From: Spirochaetales bacterium
GTDB taxonomy: Bacteria; Spirochaetota; Spirochaetia; ARS1246
DNA length: 6,680 nucleotides
Direction: 5' to 3'
NCBI GenBank assembly: GCA_016930115.1
Contig: JAFGHN010000092.1
Span: 1-6,680, forward strand
The notes under the pieces are model-generated. The model was given only the letters and a program-made list of their open reading frames with translations. It was not told where the DNA came from and did no database searches. Below are positions 1 to 5,263 of this stretch, piece by piece (position 1 is the first letter of the stretch; every line of letters begins with the position of its first letter). A program made the position numbers and the translations under genes.

Positions 1-203
1 ATGCTCAAATCATCGGCGAGGATGAGCACGATTCTCGGGGCGTTTCGCCCCACGCGGGCTTGTCTTTCCAGGATCGTTTCCTTCATTTTGCGGGCATTTT
101 CGTCGGCAACAATGTCCCACCTCCTGCTCCCGAGCGGCCAGAGCAGGAAGAAGAGCAGGACGAGAATCGGAGCTAAAATCAGGAATTGCTTTTTTAGTCG
201 CAA
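1..203 (-). CDS. Sulfatase-family hydrolase, N-terminal fragment (membrane-anchored), cut by window edge
   Basis: Only the first 67 codons are present; the gene runs off the left edge. The reading has a short basic N-terminus (LRLKKQ), one strongly hydrophobic segment of about 20 residues (FLILAPILVLLFFLLW), a charged linker, and then PRIVLILADDLS at residues 56-67. That last stretch matches the N-terminal strand of sulfatases and related alkaline-phosphatase-fold enzymes (usual form PNIVLILADDxG), where the two Asp residues bind the metal. The hydrophobic segment implies a signal anchor or uncleaved signal with the catalytic domain outside the cytoplasm. No in-frame ATG or GTG precedes this segment, so the TTG at 203 is the likely start, with GGAG at 215-218 eleven bases upstream. 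The CxPSR sulfatase signature that would be modified to formylglycine lies outside the window. A phosphodiesterase or phosphoglycerol transferase of the same fold is possible. Confidence 0.68.
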   Translation of the reverse strand, partial: MRLKKQFLILAPILVLLFFLLWPLGSRRWDIVADENARKMKETILERQARVGRNAPRIVLILADDLS

Positions 204-236
204 GTTTGTGCGTACTCCACTGTGATGTGGATACCG

Positions 237-265
237 ATTGTGCCAATAAATCGGCTCCGTGACAA
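237..265 (-). promoter_or_regulatory. Candidate sigma70 promoter for the sulfatase gene
   Basis: Read leftward, TTGTCA (260-265; 5 of 6 matches to TTGACA) is followed after exactly 17 bases by CACAAT (237-242; 4 of 6 matches to TATAAT). Transcription would start near 230, giving a leader of roughly 27 bases before the TTG at 203. The -35 box lies in the left arm of the inverted repeat at 253-299, so a DNA-binding regulator there could block or activate this promoter. That regulatory role is inference. Confidence 0.42.
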
Positions 266-299
266 CCTCACCCCGGATATCGGGACCGTGTCAGGAGCC
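253..299. repeat. Imperfect inverted repeat / nested stem-loop in intergenic region
   Basis: The left arm GGCTCC-g-TGACA (253-264) pairs with the right arm TGTCA-GGAGCC (289-299). That is eleven base pairs with a single bulged G. Inside lies a second short stem, CCCG (272-275) with CGGG (281-284), around a GATAT loop. A further small hairpin, TGTC-gcg-GACA (300-310), follows directly. No T-tract follows on either strand, so this is a poor intrinsic terminator. It could be a dyad operator over the leftward promoter, or a folded leader for the rightward small ORF at 333. Confidence 0.5.
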
Positions 300-332
300 T
301 GTCGCGGACAACAAACAACAAAAGGAGGCCGA

Positions 333-461
333 ATGATGGAACTGAAATCAGCGGAGGCCGGCGCGATCACGCAGGCTGGCGGCACGGCCTTCGCTCCGCC
401 CGCCGACGAGATTGTCCGGGCCGGCCCTACCGGTGGAGAGCGTCAAAGTATGCTTTCGTGA
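333..461 (+). CDS. Small ORF of 42 codons with strong Shine-Dalgarno; possible relic or small gene
   Basis: Two adjacent ATG codons (333 and 336) follow AAAGGAGG at 321-328. The spacing is 4 bases to the first and 7 to the second, so the second is the better start. The product starts MELKSAEAGAITQ, is Ala/Gly-rich and hydrophilic, and has no membrane segment or motif I recognise. Up to about codon 33 the codons favour G or C at the third position, as in real genes. The frame then runs antiparallel into the last 35 bases of the metallopeptidase gene and stops at 459-461. The combination of an excellent ribosome site, an A-rich unpaired-looking leader and an abrupt end at the 3' edge of a neighbouring gene suggests either a small peptide gene or the 5' stub of a gene whose remainder was lost. 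It could also be chance. Confidence 0.3.
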   Translation: MMELKSAEAGAITQAGGTAFAPPADEIVRAGPTGGERQSMLS

Positions 462-1638
462 ATACGGGGCTTATCCTTCCGAGTTCATCGATCATGAAAT
501 CAAACTTGGTTTTGAGAAACGGATCGTTTCTCATCCAGCCGACGGCTTTTTTGTAATATGGTGTTATGAACAGCCAGGAAAACACCTCGGCTTTGTCCTG
601 GTAAATGTCCGCCAAACTGTACCCGTTTACAAACCCGTCCTGAGGATGTTCTTCACTTACAAAGTCCCTGTCGTCGCGTATCATTGCCAGGGCACCGGTC
701 TTTCTGTACGAGCTTCCCGGGGGATTGAAGGAAGCCCATTCCCCGTTATCGAAGTACCCCTTTTTGGCAAAATCGCTGTCGATCAGGTGCATGTACTCGT
801 GGAAGAACGCATTCTTCAAGTGTTCGTCCGCAAAAAAATCATTCACTTCGATGATAACCGTCTGTTCGTTTACGTCGAAACCGGCGCCGACATCGAGGCC
901 CAGAAAATAGACGTCTCCGACAAAAACGACAGATTGGAGCCCGGTGGCAGAAAGAAAAGCAGCGGGAAGTTCCTCTATGCACGAAAGAACGGTGTTGAGA
1001 CTTCTGATCAGGTTATGGTTGTCCGATTCGCCAAGGTTTCGCCATGAGTACTGTCGCTTTATGGTATCGGAAACAGGAGCGTAATCCCGTACGACTAGTT
1101 CAATGTTGTAGGCCTCGGCAACTTCAATCGCCCGTTTGAATACTGGATCGACAGCTGATAACGCCACAAGATGTGGTAAGAACCCGGAATGATCTCCCGG
1201 TCCCGGACCGGCCGCCTGAATCGTGAGGCGGACCGGCCTGACGTGATAGCCGCCCGGTATGAGGACGGATGCGCCGCCCTCTATCGCCGCTGCGGTGAAT
1301 ACGGCGTAGAGGTCTTGCGCGCCTTCACCAAATCGGTTATAGAGCGCTTCCTCAGAAAACTCAAAAACAAGCTTGTCCCAAATTTCGATATCTTGTGTTG
1401 TGTCAAACTGATAATACTCCGTGACGATTTCTTTTCCGACTGCATCCGTAACTGACACCGCGAGTGTGATGAGGCGCTGTTGATATCCTTCGATTTTTAC
1501 ATCACTGAGAATGACCGTGAGGCCGCTTGAGGCCGTGTTATCACGGACCTCGATCTCACCAAGAAAAGCCTCCGCGTGGCCGGGTACGGGAAATAGCAGT
1601 GACAGCGGAAGAAGGAGAGCGCACAGCTTTCTCAACAT
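427..1638 (-). CDS. Secreted zinc metallopeptidase, HExxH (gluzincin-like, ATLF/putative-metallopeptidase type)
   Basis: This is predicted to be an exported zinc-dependent peptidase of 403 residues, counted from the ATG at 1638. Residues 1-24 form a typical signal peptide: MLRKL, a Leu-rich core, and AEA as a signal peptidase I site. Residues 25 to about 150 look like a beta-rich domain without a known motif. The catalytic part carries HEYMH at 280-284 (two zinc ligands plus the catalytic Glu281) and DKAEVF with Glu351 as the likely third ligand. Between them is a W-x-x-F-N-P segment (301-306) and a Tyr-containing GFVNGYS stretch near 335-341. The order HExxH, W..NP..Y, FV..Y, DKAE is what I know from lethal-factor-like and related putative metallopeptidases. 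In-frame earlier starts exist (ATG 1668, 1656 and 1653; TTG 1674), but none has a clear Shine-Dalgarno. The ATG at 1638 gives the cleanest signal peptide. Its substrate is unknown, and no inhibitor or partner gene is adjacent. Confidence 0.72.
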   Translation of the reverse strand: MLRKLCALLLPLSLLFPVPGHAEAFLGEIEVRDNTASSGLTVILSDVKIEGYQQRLITLAVSVTDAVGKEIVTEYYQFDTTQDIEIWDKLVFEFSEEALYNRFGEGAQDLYAVFTAAAIEGGASVLIPGGYHVRPVRLTIQAAGPGPGDHSGFLPHLVALSAVDPVFKRAIEVAEAYNIELVVRDYAPVSDTIKRQYSWRNLGESDNHNLIRSLNTVLSCIEELPAAFLSATGLQSVVFVGDVYFLGLDVGAGFDVNEQTVIIEVNDFFADEHLKNAFFHEYMHLIDSDFAKKGYFDNGEWASFNPPGSSYRKTGALAMIRDDRDFVSEEHPQDGFVNGYSLADIYQDKAEVFSWLFITPYYKKAVGWMRNDPFLKTKFDFMIDELGRISPVFTKAYFDALHR

Positions 1639-1687
1639 GACAACATGGTGCATCATAACCACGGCCATAGACAAGCGCCAAGCAAGG

Positions 1688-2134
1688 TATCATCTCAAGA
1701 TCGGGCGCCTCTCCCGCGAAGAACAGATTCTTCATGAGCGACGTGATTTCCCGCTTGTACGAGGATTACTCCGGTCACTTTTCGCTCGGGGACACGGTAA
1801 TGAAAGCGGAATTCAAGCTTAGCATCTGGAAGCCATCGCGAACCCAGATTCGGACGTTCAACAGGCATTCTCTCTCGAAAGCTGGCAAGAGCGGTTCGAT
1901 CATCCCGGACAGTCCACCAAAGATACCGTGGAGGCCTTCAAAAGGATCCATTCCTTGGCCTACAAGTTGCTTAAAGCCTTCGAAGATCGGGATTGGAGCA
2001 CGCTATTTGTCAATCACGCCACCAGGGGCAAACAAACGCTCCATGATATCTTAAGGACCATTGCCGGTCATGTCGATTTTCATCCCGAGCTCATCGAGAG
2101 GAACGAAAAACTCTGGCGTGAGAAACAAGGATAG
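1688..2134 (+). pseudogene. DinB/YfiT-like (DinB_2-type) protein, broken by two frameshifts
   Basis: Three frame segments together resemble one DinB-fold protein, a four-helix bundle that usually binds a metal with three His. Segment one (1688 to about 1770) reads YHLKIGRLSREEQILHERR, like the usual LsxEEL opening. Segment two (about 1773-1820), one base further along, reads GHFSLGDTVMKAEFKL, like the family's HLxDTExKxxxKL helix, and keeps its first His. Segment three (1823-2134) is out of step by a missing base near 1820-1822. It reads HLEAIANPDS, WQERF, DTVEAFKRIH, DWSTL, then HATRGKQTLHDILRTIAGHVDFHPELIERN, matching the family's HPxxGxxTLxxLLxxxAxHDxxH end with two more His. The shifts cancel (+1, then -1). 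No start codon with a ribosome site is evident; an ATG at 1637 overlaps the divergent metallopeptidase start. An isolated GTG at 1928 could only give the C-terminal 68 residues. Real decay and sequencing error are both possible. Confidence 0.62.
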
Positions 2135-2161
2135 ATAGGAGCACTAACCTTCCTGATAAGG

Positions 2162-2167
2162 TATAAT
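2162..2167 (+). promoter_or_regulatory. Candidate -10 box (TATAAT) for the VOC-aldolase operon
   Basis: A perfect TATAAT lies 51 bases upstream of the VOC start codon, in the 84-base gap after the broken DinB gene. No good TTGACA-like -35 is found at 16-18 bases, and there is no TG extension, so the promoter may be weak or activator-dependent. The position is right for the first gene of the rightward operon. Confidence 0.38.
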
Positions 2168-2218
2168 CATCCGATCTTTTCCGGGGAACACCAACAAGCC
2201 TGCAAGGAGGGCAACCAA

Positions 2219-2599
2219 ATGGCAAACTATCGACACGATCACACTCACATCACCAGCGCTGACCCCCAGTCGGTGATCGAATTTTATCAGAAAACCATGG
2301 GACTAAAGATCATCAAGGAAATTACCCTTACCGGCGGCAAAAAAGCGACCGACGTTGATATGGGCGGGGTGACTGTTCGTATCTCTGAAACCACCGGCGC
2401 CGATGCTGTGCTTGGTCCGATTTACGGCCTCCATCATATCAGCCTGGAGGTCGATGACATGGCAAGCGGAGTGGCGGAATTAAAAGCCAACGGTGCCGAT
2501 ATTGTCGTCGAGCCGAAGCAGACGCCTTCAGGTACCTGGCTCGCCTTTGTCAGGTGTCCCGACGGTACGCTGTACGAGCTTCTCCAGAAAGCAAAGTAA
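2219..2599 (+). CDS. VOC family protein (glyoxalase / extradiol dioxygenase fold)
   Basis: This is a 126-residue single-chain protein with two beta-alpha-beta-beta-beta modules, the normal length for small VOC enzymes. Module one opens with HDHTHITSADPQSVIEFY (candidate metal ligand His10, then the helix usually seen after it). Module two opens with GLHHISLEV (His73) and ends with CPDGTLYELLQ (Glu120 as the last ligand). His, His and Glu at these places fit a metal-binding VOC enzyme such as a lyase, epimerase or isomerase acting through an enediolate. The start is firm: AAGGAGG at 2204-2210 lies eight bases before the ATG. It is the first gene of the rightward run, only 31 bases ahead of the dehydrogenase. 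A role in handling an alpha-keto or alpha-hydroxy intermediate, or a reactive aldehyde made by the downstream aldolase, is inference. The exact reaction cannot be assigned. Confidence 0.85.
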   Translation: MANYRHDHTHITSADPQSVIEFYQKTMGLKIIKEITLTGGKKATDVDMGGVTVRISETTGADAVLGPIYGLHHISLEVDDMASGVAELKANGADIVVEPKQTPSGTWLAFVRCPDGTLYELLQKAK

Positions 2600-2630
2600 T
2601 CCCGGGTTTATTCATAAGTATGGCTTCTTT

Positions 2631-3509
2631 ATGAACACGATGCATATTACTTTCATAGGCTTTGGAGAGGTTGCCGCTCTCTTTTCGGAGGCTGTTCAGA
2701 AACGAGGGGCAATCGTCTGTGCCTACGATATACTGATTGCCCGGGAAAAGGGTTTGGAGACCCTCCAAAGGCGCGCGCGTGTCCCGGGTCTTTCGTTTTT
2801 GCCGATTGCAGAGGCCATGAAGGGCGCAGACCTTGTCTTGTCGACGGTTACCACTCACGCGGCTTTGGCGGCTGCCGAGGCGTGCTCGCCATATCTTGAA
2901 CCGAATCAGACCTATATAGATCTAAACGCCGCGGCGCCTTCATTAAAGCGTGCTATTGCGGAGGTCGTTCAGGGCGCGGGGGCTCACTTTGTTGAAGGTG
3001 CCATTCTCGGCGCCGTCGGTATTACGGGAGCCGACACCAAAATCCTGATCGGTGGACCGCACGGCCCAAAAGCTGCTTTAGCTCTTACCCAATTGGGTCT
3101 TCACGCTGTTTTCTACAGTACCGATATCGGCAAGGCTTCCAGTTTCAAAATGCTTCGCAGCGTCTTCTCAAAGGGCCTTGAGGCACTCTTGATAGAATTT
3201 CTTGTTGCCGGCAGGCGTGCCGGCATCGAAAGCGAACTATGGAATGAAATAACGGAGCTTTTTAAGCACGATTCATTTGACCGTGTGGCCGCCAACTGGA
3301 TCGAGACCCATGCCACCGCTCATGAAAGACGCTACCATGAAATGAAGCAAGTTACTGAAGTCCTACGGGAAATCGGCCTGGATCCGCTCCTTACCTCCTG
3401 CACGGAAGCTTTTTTCAAGCGTTCCTGCGAAATGGGGATGAAGGAAAGTTTTGCCGGGAAACCGGCCACCAGGCACGAGGTCATCGAGTTTATGGAAAAA
3501 CGGTTGTAG
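2631..3509 (+). CDS. NAD(P)-dependent oxidoreductase, beta-hydroxyacid dehydrogenase-like with DUF1932-type C-terminus
   Basis: This 292-residue cytoplasmic enzyme has the layout of 3-hydroxyisobutyrate/6-phosphogluconate-dehydrogenase relatives. The N-terminal Rossmann domain starts with ITFIGFGEVA (GxGxxA, Gly10 to Ala15). Asp33 at the end of strand two suggests a preference for NAD over NADP. The stretch EGAILGAVGITGADTKILIGGP around residues 123-144 corresponds to the family's substrate loop. The interdomain helix G-K-A-S-S-F-K-M-L-R-S places the catalytic Lys at residue 173, with Ser where many relatives have Asn. The all-helical C-terminus (SKGLEALLIEFLVAGRRAG onward) fits the DUF1932 type. 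The ATG at 2631 is preferred; the ATG at 2640 is equally possible, and neither has a clear Shine-Dalgarno, so translational coupling to the VOC gene is plausible. Oxidation of a hydroxy acid that feeds the aldolase is inferred. Confidence 0.82.
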   Translation: MNTMHITFIGFGEVAALFSEAVQKRGAIVCAYDILIAREKGLETLQRRARVPGLSFLPIAEAMKGADLVLSTVTTHAALAAAEACSPYLEPNQTYIDLNAAAPSLKRAIAEVVQGAGAHFVEGAILGAVGITGADTKILIGGPHGPKAALALTQLGLHAVFYSTDIGKASSFKMLRSVFSKGLEALLIEFLVAGRRAGIESELWNEITELFKHDSFDRVAANWIETHATAHERRYHEMKQVTEVLREIGLDPLLTSCTEAFFKRSCEMGMKESFAGKPATRHEVIEFMEKRL

Positions 3510-3524
3510 CGGAGGAGAGATGTT

Positions 3525-4304
3525 ATGAAACAAAACAAAATGAAAGCAAAACTTCTTCGAGGAGAGCCGGCCTTTGGAGTGTCCATCATGATTCCGTGCC
3601 CTCAGATCGTGGAGATGGTGGGAAAACTTGGTTTCGATTGGATTCTGATCGACTGCGAACACGGTACCATTTCGATTGAATCGGTTGAGATATTGGCCAT
3701 GGCAGCGGAAGCTTGCGGGATTACGCCGATTGCCAGACCCCGGACCAAATCGCCGGAAGATATTCTGAATGTTCTTGACCGGGGGGTTATGGGTGTACAG
3801 GTTCCCCATGTGAATACCGCTGAAGATGCTCGAAAGGTGGTGGAAGCCGTTAAATATCATCCCGTTGGGAAACGAGGGTTGGCAGCCGGCACCAGGCCCG
3901 ACGAATATGGATTTGGAGAGACCATGGATCGGTTTGTCGAAATATCCAACCGGGAGACCCTTGTATGCGTTCAGCTCGAAGAGGGACTGGCCATAGAAAA
4001 TGCGGATGACATCTTGAACGTTGACCACGTGGATGTGTTTTTTATCGGACCGTCCGATTTATCACAATCAATGGGGTATCCCGGTAATGCAAAAGCGCCG
4101 GCTGTCCAGGAAGCCATAGAGTCTACGTTCAGAAAAATACTATCCGCGAGAAGAATTGCCGGAACACCTGGATCGAGCGACAACATCAAAAGCGTATTAG
4201 AAAAAGGCGTTCTGTACACGTACACGCACCTTACAAAGCTCCTGGGCCACGCCGGTAAGGACTTCTTCAAAAACGCAGGCGTCAGCCCTCAATCCGGGCG
4301 CTGA
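3525..4304 (+). CDS. HpcH/HpaI-family class II aldolase (2-keto-3-deoxy acid aldolase type)
   Basis: This 259-residue TIM-barrel aldolase would cleave a 4-hydroxy-2-oxo acid to pyruvate and an aldehyde using a divalent metal. The family hallmarks are visible in order: DCEHG with the catalytic His46; ARPR with Arg71, which binds the pyruvate carboxylate; VQVPHVNTAEDA (91-102), the usual GVxxPxVxxxEEA segment; YHPVGKRGL (111-119); VQLEE with Gln150 and metal ligand Glu152; and FIGPSDLS with metal ligand Asp178. All key residues are intact, so the enzyme should be active. The start is clear: GGAGG at 3511-3515, nine bases before the ATG. It lies 15 bases after the dehydrogenase stop, consistent with one transcript. 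The choice between 4-hydroxy-2-oxoheptanedioate, 2-keto-3-deoxy-L-rhamnonate and similar substrates cannot be made from sequence alone. The sugar- or hydroxy-acid context favours the 2-keto-3-deoxy sugar-acid type. Confidence 0.88.
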   Translation: MKQNKMKAKLLRGEPAFGVSIMIPCPQIVEMVGKLGFDWILIDCEHGTISIESVEILAMAAEACGITPIARPRTKSPEDILNVLDRGVMGVQVPHVNTAEDARKVVEAVKYHPVGKRGLAAGTRPDEYGFGETMDRFVEISNRETLVCVQLEEGLAIENADDILNVDHVDVFFIGPSDLSQSMGYPGNAKAPAVQEAIESTFRKILSARRIAGTPGSSDNIKSVLEKGVLYTYTHLTKLLGHAGKDFFKNAGVSPQSGR

Positions 4305-4325
4305 ATGCGCATCTTGAGCTAGGGT

Positions 4326-5249
4326 ATGGATACACAAGCTGCGGGAAACATAATCGGTGGAATCATCCCCGCGTTCGTATTCGGCGGCTACGGAGCCATG
4401 CAGAAACAGTGCGTGCGAGCAGGCTTAGGCATCGAGGTGTTCTTTATCGTGTTGGGCACGACGGTGGCCTGCAGCGGACTTGCCATACGTTTCTGCGTCG
4501 GCGGCGGTTTCCTGACGTTGAAAGGTGTGTTTTTCACCGTCGGATTTGCCTCGTTTTGGTCGTTGGCTACCGGCATGATCCTGCTTTCGGTCGGCCGCTA
4601 TGGTGCCAGTATCGGCCAGCTGGCGCCGTTATACAACTCGTCCACGCTGGTGACGGTGCTGCTCAGTCTCTGGCTGCTCGCGGAATGGAAAGAGGTCAGC
4701 GCGTTTCCGCTGTTGCTCGGCGCGGGTGTCGTCGTCGCCGGAGCAGTCGTGGTCACCTTCGCTACCAGGGAAGCTCCGCACGAATCGAGCGGCGGCAGCC
4801 ACTCCTTTCGCCTGAGGAACTGGAAAGGGCTTCTTGTAGGTGGTTTCTTGCCTGCGCTGGCGCTTGGCCTCACCGGGCCCCTCATGAAGGGCGCCATGCG
4901 AGCGGGCCTGGGTATCGGCGAGTTCCTGATCCTGTTCGGCATTACACTGACGCTTGTCGGCGTGAGCTGTCTGGCCGTAACCCGCCGCAGGGCAATTCCC
5001 AGAGCCGGCTTGAGGACGGGGATTATCACCGGCGTACTTTGGTCGATAGGCACCGGTCTGAACCTTGTTGCCCTTGATCGGCTCAACGCCAGCATCAGTC
5101 AACTGACCCCGCTTTTTAACATGAACACTCTGGTGGTGGTGCTGCTGGGCCTGTGGTTTTTCAGGGAAGACAGGCACGTCAGGCCGGTGCCGCTGGTGGC
5201 CGGGGCGGTACTGATCGTGCTCGGGGGCGTCCTGGTAGTGCGTGCATGA
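4326..5249 (+). CDS. DMT-superfamily (EamA-like) transporter, about 10 transmembrane helices
   Basis: This 307-residue, almost wholly hydrophobic inner-membrane protein has two related halves, as is usual for EamA-type drug/metabolite transporters. Each half begins with a G-G-x-x-P-A helix followed by RAGLGI (31-36 and 192-197). Each half then has a W-S-x-x-T-G helix, an A-S-I-x-Q-L-x-P-L-[YF]-N segment (94-104 and 255-265), and a final helix pair separated by a charged loop (AEWKEV and REDRHV). The central linker, about residues 145-170, is polar. The gene follows the aldolase by 21 bases with only a weak ribosome site (TAGGGT), so it is probably the last gene of the operon. Import of the acid degraded by the upstream enzymes is the simplest idea; export cannot be excluded. 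The coding sequence is visibly more GC-rich than the three enzyme genes. Confidence 0.82.
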   Translation: MDTQAAGNIIGGIIPAFVFGGYGAMQKQCVRAGLGIEVFFIVLGTTVACSGLAIRFCVGGGFLTLKGVFFTVGFASFWSLATGMILLSVGRYGASIGQLAPLYNSSTLVTVLLSLWLLAEWKEVSAFPLLLGAGVVVAGAVVVTFATREAPHESSGGSHSFRLRNWKGLLVGGFLPALALGLTGPLMKGAMRAGLGIGEFLILFGITLTLVGVSCLAVTRRRAIPRAGLRTGIITGVLWSIGTGLNLVALDRLNASISQLTPLFNMNTLVVVLLGLWFFREDRHVRPVPLVAGAVLIVLGGVLVVRA

Positions 5250-5251
5250 GA

Positions 5252-5263
5252 AACGGCGCCGTT
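5252..5263. repeat. Perfect 12-bp palindrome between convergent genes
   Basis: AACGGCGCCGTT is its own reverse complement. It fills the gap between the stop of the DMT transporter and the stop of the leftward MFS gene, and overlaps the MFS stop codon. It has no loop and no T-tract, so it is not a clear terminator. It might be a protein-binding site or a chance feature. Confidence 0.3.

Noticed and set aside
37..51. Hairpin GGGGCG-ttt-CGCCCC resembling a terminator stem
   Set aside because: It lies inside the sulfatase coding region and has no T-tract; probably a chance result of codon use.
253..299. Interpretation of the inverted repeat as an intrinsic terminator of the metallopeptidase transcript
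   Set aside because: No run of T follows the stem in either direction, and the stem is split by an unpaired central region, so a terminator call is not supported.
412..1047. Long rightward open frame of 211 codons
   Set aside because: It lies antiparallel to the metallopeptidase, which has a signal peptide and catalytic motifs; the rightward product has no recognisable feature and no ribosome site.
1734..2054. Rightward ORF of 106 codons as an intact gene
   Set aside because: Only its first third resembles the DinB family; after about 1820 the family-like sequence continues in another frame, so it is better read as part of a broken gene.
4598..5177. Leftward open frames of 165 and 182 codons under the DMT gene
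   Set aside because: These are shadows of a GC-rich gene with strong membrane motifs on the plus strand; no motif or start signal of their own.
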